DNA of 64,000 nucleotides, taken from positions 1 through 64,000 of the forward strand of contig JAQXLY010000034.1 in NCBI GenBank assembly GCA_029012365.1. The letters are read 5' to 3'. The notes beneath the pieces were generated by a model. The model saw only the letters and a program-made list of their open reading frames with translations, searched no databases and was not told the DNA's origin. The position numbers and the translations under genes were made by a program. Shown piece after piece: positions 43,291 through 51,790 of this stretch (positions are counted from its first letter, which is position 1; each line of letters starts with the position of its first letter). The DNA comes from Lachnospiraceae bacterium (GTDB lineage: Bacteria; Bacillota; Clostridia; Lachnospirales; Lachnospiraceae).

Positions 43291-45330
43291 TTAAATGGAT
43301 TCTGCCATATCCTGTATCCTTCCTGCCACATCCTCCCTGAACCAGAGACGATACAGCTGTTCCGCCTCTTTTCCGCTCAAAGCGTTTACGGTCTCACTCA
43401 CCTCTTTCAGCACCTTAGCATCCGTATAAATATCTCCGATGGCAAACTCAAATTCACCGCTTTGACGGATGCCGAACAAATCTCCGGGTCCCCGCAGACG
43501 TAAGTCCTCTCCGGCAATATAAAATCCGTCATTGGATTGATTTAAAATCTGCAATCGCTCCATTGTCTCCGGTGCATCCGATGAACTCACCATAATGCAA
43601 TAGGATTCCGCATCACCGCGGCCGACACGCCCCCGAAGCTGATGAAGCTGTGCCAGACCGAACCGCTCCGCGTTTTCTATCATCATCACGGTAGCGTTCG
43701 GTACATTGACTCCCACCTCAATTACCGTAGTAGATACCAATACCTGAATTTCTCCCGCCGCAAACCGGTTCATGCGCTCCGTTTTTTCTTTTGCGGACAG
43801 CTTTCCATGCAGATAATCCACGCAGACTTCTCTCCCCAGTGCCTCCCGCAGCCTTTCGGTATAATCCAGCACATTTTCCGCCTCGGTCGTTTCACTCTCC
43901 TCTACCATGGCACAGATTACATACGCCTGTCTCCCAGAAGCCACCTGCTTTTTTATAAAACGATACGCAGTTTCCCGATACCCTGTTCCTACCACGCAGT
44001 TCTTAATCGGCTTACGCCCCTTGGGCAGCTCGTCCACAACGGAAATATCCAAATCTCCGTACAAAATTATAGCAAGGGTACGCGGAATCGGTGTTGCGCT
44101 CATCACAAGAATATGAGGATGCTCTCCCTTTTCCGAAAACATCTCTCTTTGTCTTACCCCAAACCTGTGCTGCTCATCCGTAATTACCAGACCGAGCGAA
44201 TGATATGCTACTTTTTCCTGAAACAGAGCCTGCGTTCCGATTATCACATTCGCCTCGCCGGAAGAAATCTTTTCCCTCGCTTCTCTTTTTTGTGCCGCGG
44301 TCATGGAGCCTGTTAACAAAACACAGGTTATGCCGTGTCCCGCAAATAACGACACTGCCTCTGCCATGTGCTGTCTGGCAAGCACCTCGGTAGGAGCCAT
44401 TAAAGCCGCCTGATATCCGGACTTCACCGCTGCCAGCATGGCAAGCATGGCAAGTATTGTTTTTCCCGACCCGACATCCCCCTGTATTAATCTTGCCATT
44501 GTACCTTTACCGGAAAAGTCGGCCTTAATTTCCTCCCATACCCTTCTCTGGGCACCGGTCAGTTCATAGGGAAGTCCGGAAATCAACTGTTCACATTCCT
44601 CCGTTCTTCGTATCGGACAACTGTTTTTTTCTTTTTCCTTCTGCTCCTTATAATGGGAAAGCAGAAGCATAAAGCGGAAAAAATCCTCAAAAACGAGACG
44701 TCTTCTGGCCTCCGTAAGCGTCTCCATACTCTTCGGAAAATGGATTTCCTCTATTGCGCTCCGATGGGAAATCAATTCATGTTCCTTTGCAATTTTTGCA
44801 GGAAGCATTTCTGCCTCTTTTTCACATTCCGCAAGTGCCAATGCTACCGCCTTTGATATCGTACCGTTATGCAGACCCTCGGTCAGACTGTAGACCGGCT
44901 GCAGCACCCGTATAAGACGCTGATACTCTTCCCTTTTATATTTCTTTGGCTGCTCCATTACAAGGACACCGTTTTTTCTCACGACACGTCCCCGGAACAA
45001 ATGTCTGGTTCCCATTGTCAGCCGGTTTTTCATGTAAGGCTGGTTATACCAGGTAAGCTTTATGCTCCCGGAAGGATCCCGTACAATACATGTCAGCACC
45101 TGAAGATTACGATGTCTGGTTACATCCGCACTATTTATAACCGATGCTTCTATTGTAACGGTTTCCCCTTCTCTTAAACTTCCGATCGGCTTCGGGAGCT
45201 CATAGGTTTCGTAATTTCGCGGATAATAGGCCAGCAAATCCCCTACCGTAAAAATATTGAGTTTTTGAAAAAGCTTTGCTGTCTTTTCCCCGATTCCCTT
45301 CAGGCACATAATTCCGTCTGTCCGGCGCAT
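43291..45330 (-). CDS. recG: ATP-dependent DNA helicase RecG
   Basis: 679 residues. N-terminal wedge/OB domain, then superfamily 2 helicase motifs: Walker A GDVGSGKT, TDEQHRFG (motif II), MSATPIPRTLA (III), TTVIEVGVNVPNA (V) and QLRGRVGRG (VI). It remodels stalled replication forks and Holliday junctions. Placed downstream of fakA as in Bacillus (yloU-yloV-sdaA-recG), with the serine dehydratase genes replaced by a small membrane protein gene. Confidence 0.97.
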   Translation of the reverse strand: MRRTDGIMCLKGIGEKTAKLFQKLNIFTVGDLLAYYPRNYETYELPKPIGSLREGETVTIEASVINSADVTRHRNLQVLTCIVRDPSGSIKLTWYNQPYMKNRLTMGTRHLFRGRVVRKNGVLVMEQPKKYKREEYQRLIRVLQPVYSLTEGLHNGTISKAVALALAECEKEAEMLPAKIAKEHELISHRSAIEEIHFPKSMETLTEARRRLVFEDFFRFMLLLSHYKEQKEKEKNSCPIRRTEECEQLISGLPYELTGAQRRVWEEIKADFSGKGTMARLIQGDVGSGKTILAMLAMLAAVKSGYQAALMAPTEVLARQHMAEAVSLFAGHGITCVLLTGSMTAAQKREAREKISSGEANVIIGTQALFQEKVAYHSLGLVITDEQHRFGVRQREMFSEKGEHPHILVMSATPIPRTLAIILYGDLDISVVDELPKGRKPIKNCVVGTGYRETAYRFIKKQVASGRQAYVICAMVEESETTEAENVLDYTERLREALGREVCVDYLHGKLSAKEKTERMNRFAAGEIQVLVSTTVIEVGVNVPNATVMMIENAERFGLAQLHQLRGRVGRGDAESYCIMVSSSDAPETMERLQILNQSNDGFYIAGEDLRLRGPGDLFGIRQSGEFEFAIGDIYTDAKVLKEVSETVNALSGKEAEQLYRLWFREDVAGRIQDMAESI

Positions 45331-45386
45331 AACCTCTCCCCCTTACTTTTCTGTCCTCTTTATAAATTTTCTCCGTATTACGTAAG

Positions 45387-45416
45387 AAGGGCTCCCGCAC
45401 CCCTGCGACAGCCCTT
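45387..45416 (-). terminator. Hairpin between the small membrane protein gene and recG
   Basis: AAGGGCT pairs with AGCCCTT, with an inner CGCA/TGCG stem. Only a weak T stretch follows on the minus strand, so it may be a processing or partial termination site rather than a full terminator. Confidence 0.4.
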
Positions 45417-45436
45417 TGTATGTTTTATCACGTTTC

Positions 45437-45844
45437 TTATAAGTGCTTCTCAACAAACTTATCCACGAACGGAATCTTTATCTCTTTACCGAGCAATGCA
45501 AATAATGCAAACAAACCAAATACTACCTTTTCTGCCAAATAAACAATCGAATTTAACAAGGAAAGAAAGTCGTTAAAAACGGTGTATACCCCGGTACCGT
45601 ACATCCAGCCGCCAAAGTTGAATACATCAAATACATTGTCCAGTACACCGATGCAAAGGCTTAATGCCACAAACATAAGATACATCACAATCGTACCTAC
45701 TGCCGCTTTCTTTAAGGACATGTTTTCTTCCTTAAGTAAAATGTAACCTGCCACCAATACCATTACGGTTACGCCCAGATATCCTGTTAAAAACATGAAC
45801 GCACCGAGCAGGCATACCGAGATTCCCAACTTCGATTTCTCCAT
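45437..45844 (-). CDS. Membrane protein of unknown function
   Basis: 135 residues with three to four membrane segments (about 6-36, 45-68, 85-118). It resembles small Tic20-like or DUF4870-type proteins only in outline; I do not assign a family. TAGGAGG precedes the ATG. Sits between fakA and recG where Bacillus has serine dehydratase genes. Confidence 0.7.
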   Translation of the reverse strand: MEKSKLGISVCLLGAFMFLTGYLGVTVMVLVAGYILLKEENMSLKKAAVGTIVMYLMFVALSLCIGVLDNVFDVFNFGGWMYGTGVYTVFNDFLSLLNSIVYLAEKVVFGLFALFALLGKEIKIPFVDKFVEKHL

Positions 45845-45898
45845 TGTATTATCCTCCTAATATTTATCTATGACAAACACTTGCGTGCATTGTCCGTA

Positions 45899-47566
45899 CT
45901 ATTCTACCGAAAGAACATAGTAGTAAATCGGCTGTCCGCCCGGATGAACCTCTACATCCACATCCGGATATGCATCCATCAGTTTATCCGCCAGCGCGTT
46001 CGCATCTTCTTCGGTTGTTTCCTGTCCGTAATACAGGCTGACCAGCTCTGAATCCTCGTCCAGTAATGCTTCCAGTAATGCGAAGGTAACCTCGGAAATA
46101 TCACTGCCTACGGAAAGAATTGTCTTATCGCCGATGCCCATAATGTCACCTGCTTTAATCACCTTATCATCCATAGACGTATCACGAACCGCATAAGTGA
46201 CCTGACCGGTCTTAACATTTTGCATCTCCTCGGTCATCCGCTTCTTATTCTCCTCCGCAGACTTATCCGGCATATAATTTATCATTGCCGTAATCCCCTG
46301 CGGAACAGTCTTTGACGGAATTACCACGACCTCTTTATCCTTTGTCAGATTCACAGCCTGCTCTGCGGCAAGAATAATATTGGAATTGTTCGGAAGAATA
46401 AAAATGGTATCCGCATTCACCTGTGCAATCGCATTTAACATATCTTCCGTAGACGGATTCATCGTCTGCCCGCCTTCGATAATATAGTCCGCACCGATTC
46501 CCTTAAAAATATCATTCAGACCGTTTCCGATAGAAACCGCCACAAAACCGAACGGCTTGCGCGGTGCCGGTACTGCCGGCTTTTCCTCCGTCATCAGGCC
46601 TGCCCCCTGAATCACACGCTCGTTATGTTCCTCTCTCATATTATCAATCTTCATTTTAGTAAGAGAGCCGTAGGTCAATGCCTTCTGAATTGCAAGACCC
46701 GGATCATTCGTATGCACATGCACCTTAACAATATCCTCATCGGAAACCACAACAATAGAATCCCCGATGGATTCCAGATAGCTCTTAAACTTAAGCTCCT
46801 CATCCATATCATAATGCTGCTCTACCATAATAATAAATTCCGTACAATAACCGAATTTAATGTCTGCGGTAGAAATGGAATCGTTTGCCGCACCGGTTGC
46901 CTGTCTTTGTACACCGTCCGAAACTGCCGATGTAAACTCTACTTCCTTACCGTTTAAAGCATCCAGAACTCCCTCCATAACCGTAACGAGTCCCTGACCG
47001 CCGGAATCCACCACGCCTGCCTCCTTGAGTACAGGCAGAAGCTCCGGTGTAATATCCAGAACCTCCTTCATATGTGCAACGACTTCTTCGGCGAACACCA
47101 GAATATCCTCTTCGCCCTCTTCCGCAAGCTGCCTTGCCCGTTCTGCTCCTCCTCTGGCAACCGTCAGAATCGTACCCTCCTTAGGCTTCATAACCGCCTT
47201 GTATGCGGTTTCCACAGCACGCTCCAGTGCGGAAGCCAGCACCGAAACACTCACTCCGGTATACTCCTTCAGCTCCTTTGTAAAGCCTCTGAATAACTGG
47301 GAAAGTATTACTCCGGAATTACCTCTTGCCCCCCGCAGGGAGCCTCCGGATATTGCCTTGCATACCTGCTCCATGGTCGGATTCTGCAGAGTGCTCACAT
47401 CTTTTGCTGCGGACATAATTGTCAGCGACATGTTTGTACCGGTATCTCCGTCCGGAACCGGAAAAACATTTAACTCATTGATATACTCTTTATTTGCCTC
47501 GATGCGCTTTGCTCCGGACAGAAAACACTTCTGAACCATAACCGCATCAATCGTTTTCATACTCAC
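45899..47566 (-). CDS. fakA: Fatty acid kinase subunit FakA (DhaL/DegV-linked, YloV)
   Basis: 555 residues. The N-terminal DhaL domain (1-200) binds ATP and magnesium through PVPDGDTGTNMSL (38-48) and GGSLRGARGNSGVILSQ; the middle and C-terminal domains match YloV/FakA, which interacts with FakB (DegV-family) proteins holding a fatty acid. The complex phosphorylates exogenous fatty acids for phospholipid synthesis; no fakB is in the window. GTG at 47566 is used: AAGGAGG lies 7 nt upstream and the start MSMKTID aligns with MSIRTLD of Bacillus; the ATG two codons on is 13 nt from that site. Confidence 0.92.
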   Translation of the reverse strand: MSMKTIDAVMVQKCFLSGAKRIEANKEYINELNVFPVPDGDTGTNMSLTIMSAAKDVSTLQNPTMEQVCKAISGGSLRGARGNSGVILSQLFRGFTKELKEYTGVSVSVLASALERAVETAYKAVMKPKEGTILTVARGGAERARQLAEEGEEDILVFAEEVVAHMKEVLDITPELLPVLKEAGVVDSGGQGLVTVMEGVLDALNGKEVEFTSAVSDGVQRQATGAANDSISTADIKFGYCTEFIIMVEQHYDMDEELKFKSYLESIGDSIVVVSDEDIVKVHVHTNDPGLAIQKALTYGSLTKMKIDNMREEHNERVIQGAGLMTEEKPAVPAPRKPFGFVAVSIGNGLNDIFKGIGADYIIEGGQTMNPSTEDMLNAIAQVNADTIFILPNNSNIILAAEQAVNLTKDKEVVVIPSKTVPQGITAMINYMPDKSAEENKKRMTEEMQNVKTGQVTYAVRDTSMDDKVIKAGDIMGIGDKTILSVGSDISEVTFALLEALLDEDSELVSLYYGQETTEEDANALADKLMDAYPDVDVEVHPGGQPIYYYVLSVE

Positions 47567-47601
47567 CGTTTATCCTCCTTAATGCATAGATATGCATGTT
47601 T

Positions 47602-47958
47602 TTAATCAATGACTCTGACACCCTCTACATAGATATTGATTTTCTCCACCAAAAGCCCGGAAAACTCCTCAATCTTATACCGCACATTGCTTACAAGGTT
47701 GTCGGCCACAGCGGAAATGCTGACACCATAAGCGACAATAATATGAAAATCTATTGTAATCTTATTATCTGTCACAGAAATGCTTACTCCTCTGCTCAGA
47801 CTCTCCCTGCGCAACAGCTTTGCAAAACCGTCTTTTACATTCACAGCAGCCATCCCGACCACGCCGAAGCATTCTACGGCAGCAGAGCCGGCATACTTTG
47901 CAATAACCTCATTTTCAATCACAACATTACCGAGATTTGTATTCATCGTAGCGTTCAT
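47602..47958 (-). CDS. yloU: Asp23/Gls24-family envelope stress protein YloU
   Basis: 118 residues. The family core is visible: GNVVIENEVIAKYAGSAAVE, VGMAAVNVKDGFAKLL, DNKITIDFHIIVAYG and VRYKIEEFSGL. These soluble proteins are abundant in Firmicutes and can be membrane-associated through AmaP; the molecular role is not settled. First gene of the fakA-recG operon; its promoter is about 50 bp upstream. ATG at 47958 follows AAAGGAGGGG. Confidence 0.93.
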   Translation of the reverse strand: MNATMNTNLGNVVIENEVIAKYAGSAAVECFGVVGMAAVNVKDGFAKLLRRESLSRGVSISVTDNKITIDFHIIVAYGVSISAVADNLVSNVRYKIEEFSGLLVEKINIYVEGVRVID

Positions 47959-48008
47959 CAAACCCCTCCTTTGGCTTATCCTGTCTTTAAGGACTCTGTA
48001 TCTATTTT

Positions 48009-48037
48009 AGTATACCTCATTTTTCCTAAAATGTGAA
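48009..48037 (-). promoter_or_regulatory. Promoter of the yloU-fakA-recG operon
   Basis: TTCACA (48032-48037), 17-bp spacer, TATACT (48009-48014) on the minus strand. Confidence 0.65.
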
Positions 48038-48115
48038 CCTATTTTTCAAAAAAGAAAGAACTTCCTTCGGATTTCCGCATAACATATACTGATTAAAGAG
48101 TTCGGAGAACGGTTC

Positions 48116-48253
48116 ATGCGGAAAGTGCTCGGATTTATTCTTGTCTGGATTGGGGTAGGAATGCTGCTTACCTTTTTCTTACGCAGCACTCTGCTCACCG
48201 TCCTGTTAATCATTCTGTTTCTGGTAATCGGTTATCGTCTGTTTTGCTCTTAA
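48116..48253 (+). CDS. Small single- or double-pass membrane protein, 45 residues
   Basis: The frame reads MRKVLGFILVWIGVGMLL at the start and ends LVIGYRLFCS. It is two hydrophobic stretches (about 5-22 and 25-42) separated by Leu-Arg-Ser, with a positively charged N terminus, in the style of small two-helix proteins of clostridia. TTCGGAGAACGG supplies a Shine-Dalgarno site 7 nt before the ATG. It is the only plus-strand gene for 16 kb, in the gap between yloU and rpmB. Function unknown. Confidence 0.6.
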   Translation: MRKVLGFILVWIGVGMLLTFFLRSTLLTVLLIILFLVIGYRLFCS

Positions 48254-48272
48254 TATAAATGCCTATAACGCG

Positions 48273-48311
48273 AAAAGGGACTTTGCAAAACGCTTTGCCC
48301 TGCAAAATCCC
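48273..48311 (-). terminator. Terminator of rpmB
   Basis: On the minus strand GGGATTTTGCA pairs with TGCAAAGTCCC (one G-U wobble), then TTTT. The mismatch on the plus strand (C-A) shows it serves the minus-strand gene. Confidence 0.75.
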
Positions 48312-48340
48312 AAATATTCATTCCGCTATGCAAGTATCAA

Positions 48341-48538
48341 CTAAGCGCGCTCAACCTTGCCGGCTCTTAAACAAGAAGTACATACATACATCTTCTTTGC
48401 GCCGCCGTTAACCTTAACCTTAACGGACTTAATGTTCGACTTCCACATCTTATGAGCTCTTCCGGAAACCTGACTTCTGGAATGACTAATCTGCATACCA
48501 AACAGGGCTCCCTTGTCGCAAACCGCACATCTAGCCAT
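48341..48538 (-). CDS. rpmB: 50S ribosomal protein L28
   Basis: 65 residues, normal size. MARCAVCDKG with the zinc-type CxxC pair at Cys4/Cys7 and the second CTSC pair near the C terminus: this is the zinc-binding form of L28. SHSRSQVSGRAHKMW is the conserved rRNA-contact stretch. Expressed alone from a strong promoter, in the same neighbourhood as yloU as in Bacillus. Confidence 0.97.
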   Translation of the reverse strand: MARCAVCDKGALFGMQISHSRSQVSGRAHKMWKSNIKSVKVKVNGGAKKMYVCTSCLRAGKVERA

Positions 48539-48591
48539 GTCAATTGCACCTCCTTAATAAAAATTAAAGGCTATGGCCTACAAACAAATCT

Positions 48592-48620
48592 ATTCTATCA
48601 GATGAATCCAAAGAATGCAA
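48592..48620 (-). promoter_or_regulatory. Promoter of rpmB
   Basis: TTGCAT (48615-48620), 17-bp spacer, TAGAAT (48592-48597). The 50-nt leader contains a small hairpin AAGG...CCTT region but no L28 autoregulatory structure that I recognise. Confidence 0.7.
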
Positions 48621-48657
48621 GAAAAATTTTAAATTTTTTTATTTTCTTCAAAATCCG

Positions 48658-49050
48658 CTATTCCATACGTTCTACAACTTCATTCACCTTTTTATCCAAA
48701 TCCGCCTTTTCCTTCTTATCCTTGGTAAAACGGTCCAGAACATCCGGAACCATGTCAATCACCTTTGTAACAACATCCTGGTTCTTTACATTCACAAGCT
48801 TTGCATGTCCATCCTTAATCACAAGAACACAGCTCGGAGAAATTTTTCCTCCCATGCCTCCGCCCGCATTGTTCTTTGCATTTCCGGCAAATGCACCTGC
48901 ACCGACACCGAAGCTGACATCTACCAGCGGTAAAATAATCGTACCGTCATCAAACTTCACCGCATCACCTACTACGGTTTTTGTTGTAAGAAATCCATCC
49001 ATCCCCTTAAACAACGCCTCTACGGTTGCATTAAAACTATTTTCTGCCAT
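48658..49050 (-). CDS. ytfJ: Sporulation protein YtfJ / GerW
   Basis: 130 residues. Family hallmarks: VVGDAVKFDDGTIILPLVDVSFG and the glycine-rich GAGAFAGNAKNNAGGGMGGKISP, then VLVIKDG. In Bacillus YtfJ/GerW is made in the forespore and is needed for germination with L-alanine. It follows a DUF2953 (YtfI-like) gene, the same pair order as in Bacillus ytfI-ytfJ. Last gene of the corA-to-ytfJ run. Confidence 0.93.
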   Translation of the reverse strand: MAENSFNATVEALFKGMDGFLTTKTVVGDAVKFDDGTIILPLVDVSFGVGAGAFAGNAKNNAGGGMGGKISPSCVLVIKDGHAKLVNVKNQDVVTKVIDMVPDVLDRFTKDKKEKADLDKKVNEVVERME

Positions 49051-49087
49051 CCCTTCGTCCTTTCCGCGCCTTAGGCGCTTTCCTTTT

Positions 49088-50053
49088 TTATTCCGCTTTT
49101 TCTTTCAATGTTTCCGACACCTGTTTCCAGTCTCTGTAAAGCTGCTTTATCTGTTTGTCGCGCATCAGCCTGATTCCCCTGACAAGCACTGTACCAAGAC
49201 GTATTCTTCCCCGGAATGTAAGCTTTCCCGCCAGTCGTTTTTCATAAAAATCAGGCACAACCGTAAACCCTTTTCCGTAGGCAGCATACAAAATGCCAAG
49301 AACCGCCAATGCCTTTCCGGTAGACTCCGGATCTCCCGTACCGAACTCCACATACCCTTTTATCTTTCCCGGTAATATGTGGAAAAGTACACCCTTTAAT
49401 TCCGTAAGGGCCTTTCCCATTGCCGCAGTATGGATTTCGTCCTGAAGGAAAGAAAAAACAGCTTCCTTTTTCCGCAACAAAAGACGCACGCGCTCCCGGA
49501 TACGCCGCACACCCTTTGAGACTCTGCCCGGTATGTCCTTCATAGTGTTCCAAAGCCTTTCAGCCTTCTTCCAAAATCCTGTCCCGCTTTCCTCCGTTGA
49601 GGTCTCTATCGCCTTTTCAGACGGCTTATCCGACACATCCTCTTTGGGCAGAATATCTGTCCCTTCCTCTGCCGCATCCTCTTTGGATACATATGGTATC
49701 TGCTTTTCGGACGCATTTTTCCTCTTTTTTGCTTTCCTTTTCTTTCTTGACCTCCGGAGCTTTTCTCTTTTCGGCTTTTCACTGTTTTTCACACAAACAC
49801 CGAAAATCCTTACCGTATACGAAACCCTCTTTTCAACAAACCGAACCCTTATCCGTATGAACGGATTCAGCCATGATACCAGTCCGTCCGCAGAAAGGAA
49901 CTCATCCGGCTCTTCCTTTTTCAAAACTCTTCCCCGGTAACGTACAGGTGCTGTCAAACCGAGCAGAAGGATAAGCAGCAATATGCCGAGAAGTGCCAGT
50001 AGCAATACTCCCGCAAACCTAAGCAGCATCAAAATCACCCGAAGCACTGCCAT
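49088..50053 (-). CDS. DUF2953 membrane protein (YtfI-like)
   Basis: 321 residues. One long N-terminal membrane segment (about 6-30), a very basic stretch (KPKREKLRRSRKKRKAKKRK, residues ~95-114) and an acidic one, then the DUF2953 C-terminal part (LHILPGKIKGYVEFGTGDPEST, LAGKLTFRGRIRLG split). Function unknown; paired with ytfJ. The ATG at 50053 shares one base with the stop of the upstream gene (TGATG). Confidence 0.85.
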   Translation of the reverse strand: MAVLRVILMLLRFAGVLLLALLGILLLILLLGLTAPVRYRGRVLKKEEPDEFLSADGLVSWLNPFIRIRVRFVEKRVSYTVRIFGVCVKNSEKPKREKLRRSRKKRKAKKRKNASEKQIPYVSKEDAAEEGTDILPKEDVSDKPSEKAIETSTEESGTGFWKKAERLWNTMKDIPGRVSKGVRRIRERVRLLLRKKEAVFSFLQDEIHTAAMGKALTELKGVLFHILPGKIKGYVEFGTGDPESTGKALAVLGILYAAYGKGFTVVPDFYEKRLAGKLTFRGRIRLGTVLVRGIRLMRDKQIKQLYRDWKQVSETLKEKAE

Positions 50054-50394
50054 CAAGCCGAATCACCCGCCTTACCGCCGTTCCTTTGTTCAAGAAATGC
50101 AATAACCCGAAAATCACCGGTAACGGCATAAGTCCCGCAAATCATGGAAGCAGCCAGCTCCTGTGCCGCCTCTTCACTTCCTGCCAGACCGTATACAACA
50201 ATCTCTTTTTTTCGATAATATGGCTGGAGTATCTGATTCGCCTTCATATACTCCAGACAGTTTTCCTGATTGGAAGGAGCCGTAATCAGATAAACATCCC
50301 CTACCGGACGTTTTCTCTCTATGGCATGCATAATACGCTTTTGCTTTTTTTGCGGTATGCCCGCCACATACAACGCTTCCTTCCAGATTACCAT
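50053..50394 (-). CDS. Uncharacterised 113-residue protein
   Basis: No signal peptide or membrane segment. Mixed alpha/beta composition with YLITAPSNQENCLEYM and IVVYGLAGSEEAAQELAASM; no family recognised. Translationally coupled to DUF2953 by a one-base overlap and 3 bp after the 459-residue gene, so all three are expressed together. Lysine/arginine-rich N terminus (KKQKRIMHAIERKRP). Confidence 0.75.
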   Translation of the reverse strand: MVIWKEALYVAGIPQKKQKRIMHAIERKRPVGDVYLITAPSNQENCLEYMKANQILQPYYRKKEIVVYGLAGSEEAAQELAASMICGTYAVTGDFRVIAFLEQRNGGKAGDSA

Positions 50395-50397
50395 TTG

Positions 50398-51777
50398 CTA
50401 TATCCCCTCTGTCAATTCGCGAATTGCCCTCAGTGCTGCTGTTTTTTCCGACATATCATGACAATTTTCCAATGTCGCAAGAACATACTTCTGTATATCC
50501 GACTTTCTGGTAAACGGCAGCGGAAGACATTGAATCACTCTTGCCATTATACCTCTGTTTACCGCTCTCTGACCGTTTTCAAGAACCTTCGACATTTCCT
50601 CACAGAAAGCATCTAACAACGAATCAAAGCTCCCCGCTTTCTTTTCACTTTCCTCTAACTCTACGAAAAGACTGGTCGTGTGCAGACGTTTTGCATATTG
50701 AACCCGCGTATATAATGTCTTTTGCATCATTGCATCAAGCATCTTTGCATCTACCGGAAGCTCATCCAGATATCCTTCCTCTCTAACCAAAAGCTCCTCG
50801 GTTTTCTCCGGCATTCCTTCAAAGGCTTCAAATGCCTTTATCATCCCGTCATCCCAGAAATCCTTATCAAAACGTACCAGACGGTATACCTCTTTGCAGC
50901 CCTTCACCGCCTCGATATCTTCAGACATTACATATGCTTCGGTAAGAAATATCGTCATCAGGCTGTTTACAAGCTCCATCAGACTGTAATATCCCTCACT
51001 TACGGAGGCAATCACGCCTGTAACCGCATCCAGCTTTTGTGTTGCCACACGGTATTGTTCTTCCGTAATACTTCGATAATCAAGAGAATTCAAAAAATCC
51101 AGTGCTTCCCGGCATTCCGGGAACAGCTCCATACCGTCAGGCTCATACAGACCGGATGCGGAATACAGCATATAAAATACTCTGTCTAAGGTATCCTCAT
51201 CCGAATCCTTATATACCGATGCGGTATTTCTAACCCATTCCAGAAATTTTGCCTTTGTCATACGTATCGGAAGCTCTGCGACTACAGAAGCTACCCTTGC
51301 CATAAGCCCCTCCTGCTCCTCGTCACAGAACAAATACGCACTGATTTCCTCTAATGCCGCATAACTGTCAATATCCTCTACGGTTCCTTCCATTCCGGGT
51401 ATCATACGCTGCAAAGCATACTCATGCAAATACAACCGGTCGGTATATGCAGTCAACGCCTGCATCGCTACGGTAATTTCCCGTCGCATGGAATTTAACG
51501 CGGTTATGCCCGCCTCATAATCCACCGGCTCTTTATTTTCATCCGATAATAAACCTATCAGCTCTCTTACAGCGGATGCATACTCCTTCGTCTTTTCCGC
51601 AAGCTTCAGTTCTCCCTCCGAAACCGCCTCTGCAAAGGAGGTATACTGCATGGCAAGATTATAATTTGCCATACGGTAATATGCTCCCGCGAGTCCGTGC
51701 AGATAGTATGGCAGATTACGCTCCGTATCCCTTCCGGCAATCAGCTCCCTGCGTACCCCTGATAAATCCTGATTCAT
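50398..51777 (-). CDS. Uncharacterised 459-residue helical protein
   Basis: Almost entirely helical and acidic, no signal peptide. Begins with TPR-like helices (LPYYLHGLAGAYYRMANYNL AM-type pattern, residues 20-45), but no repeat family is certain. Glu/Leu-rich helices run to the end. It follows the rhomboid-like protein gene by 13 bp and precedes the 113-residue gene by 3 bp. AGAGAGGATTTTGAC precedes the ATG. Function unknown; an adaptor or scaffold is a guess. Confidence 0.7.
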   Translation of the reverse strand: MNQDLSGVRRELIAGRDTERNLPYYLHGLAGAYYRMANYNLAMQYTSFAEAVSEGELKLAEKTKEYASAVRELIGLLSDENKEPVDYEAGITALNSMRREITVAMQALTAYTDRLYLHEYALQRMIPGMEGTVEDIDSYAALEEISAYLFCDEEQEGLMARVASVVAELPIRMTKAKFLEWVRNTASVYKDSDEDTLDRVFYMLYSASGLYEPDGMELFPECREALDFLNSLDYRSITEEQYRVATQKLDAVTGVIASVSEGYYSLMELVNSLMTIFLTEAYVMSEDIEAVKGCKEVYRLVRFDKDFWDDGMIKAFEAFEGMPEKTEELLVREEGYLDELPVDAKMLDAMMQKTLYTRVQYAKRLHTTSLFVELEESEKKAGSFDSLLDAFCEEMSKVLENGQRAVNRGIMARVIQCLPLPFTRKSDIQKYVLATLENCHDMSEKTAALRAIRELTEGI

Positions 51778-51790
51778 GTCAAAATCCTCT

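Noticed and set aside
43642..44316. Plus-strand frame of 224 codons inside recG
   Set aside because: Lies wholly opposite conserved RecG helicase motifs; composition rich in His, Arg and Phe is typical of an antisense frame.
45331..45436. Missing serine dehydratase gene between fakA and recG
   Set aside because: Only 106 bp are free and no remnant of sdaA is visible; the small membrane protein gene simply occupies the place.
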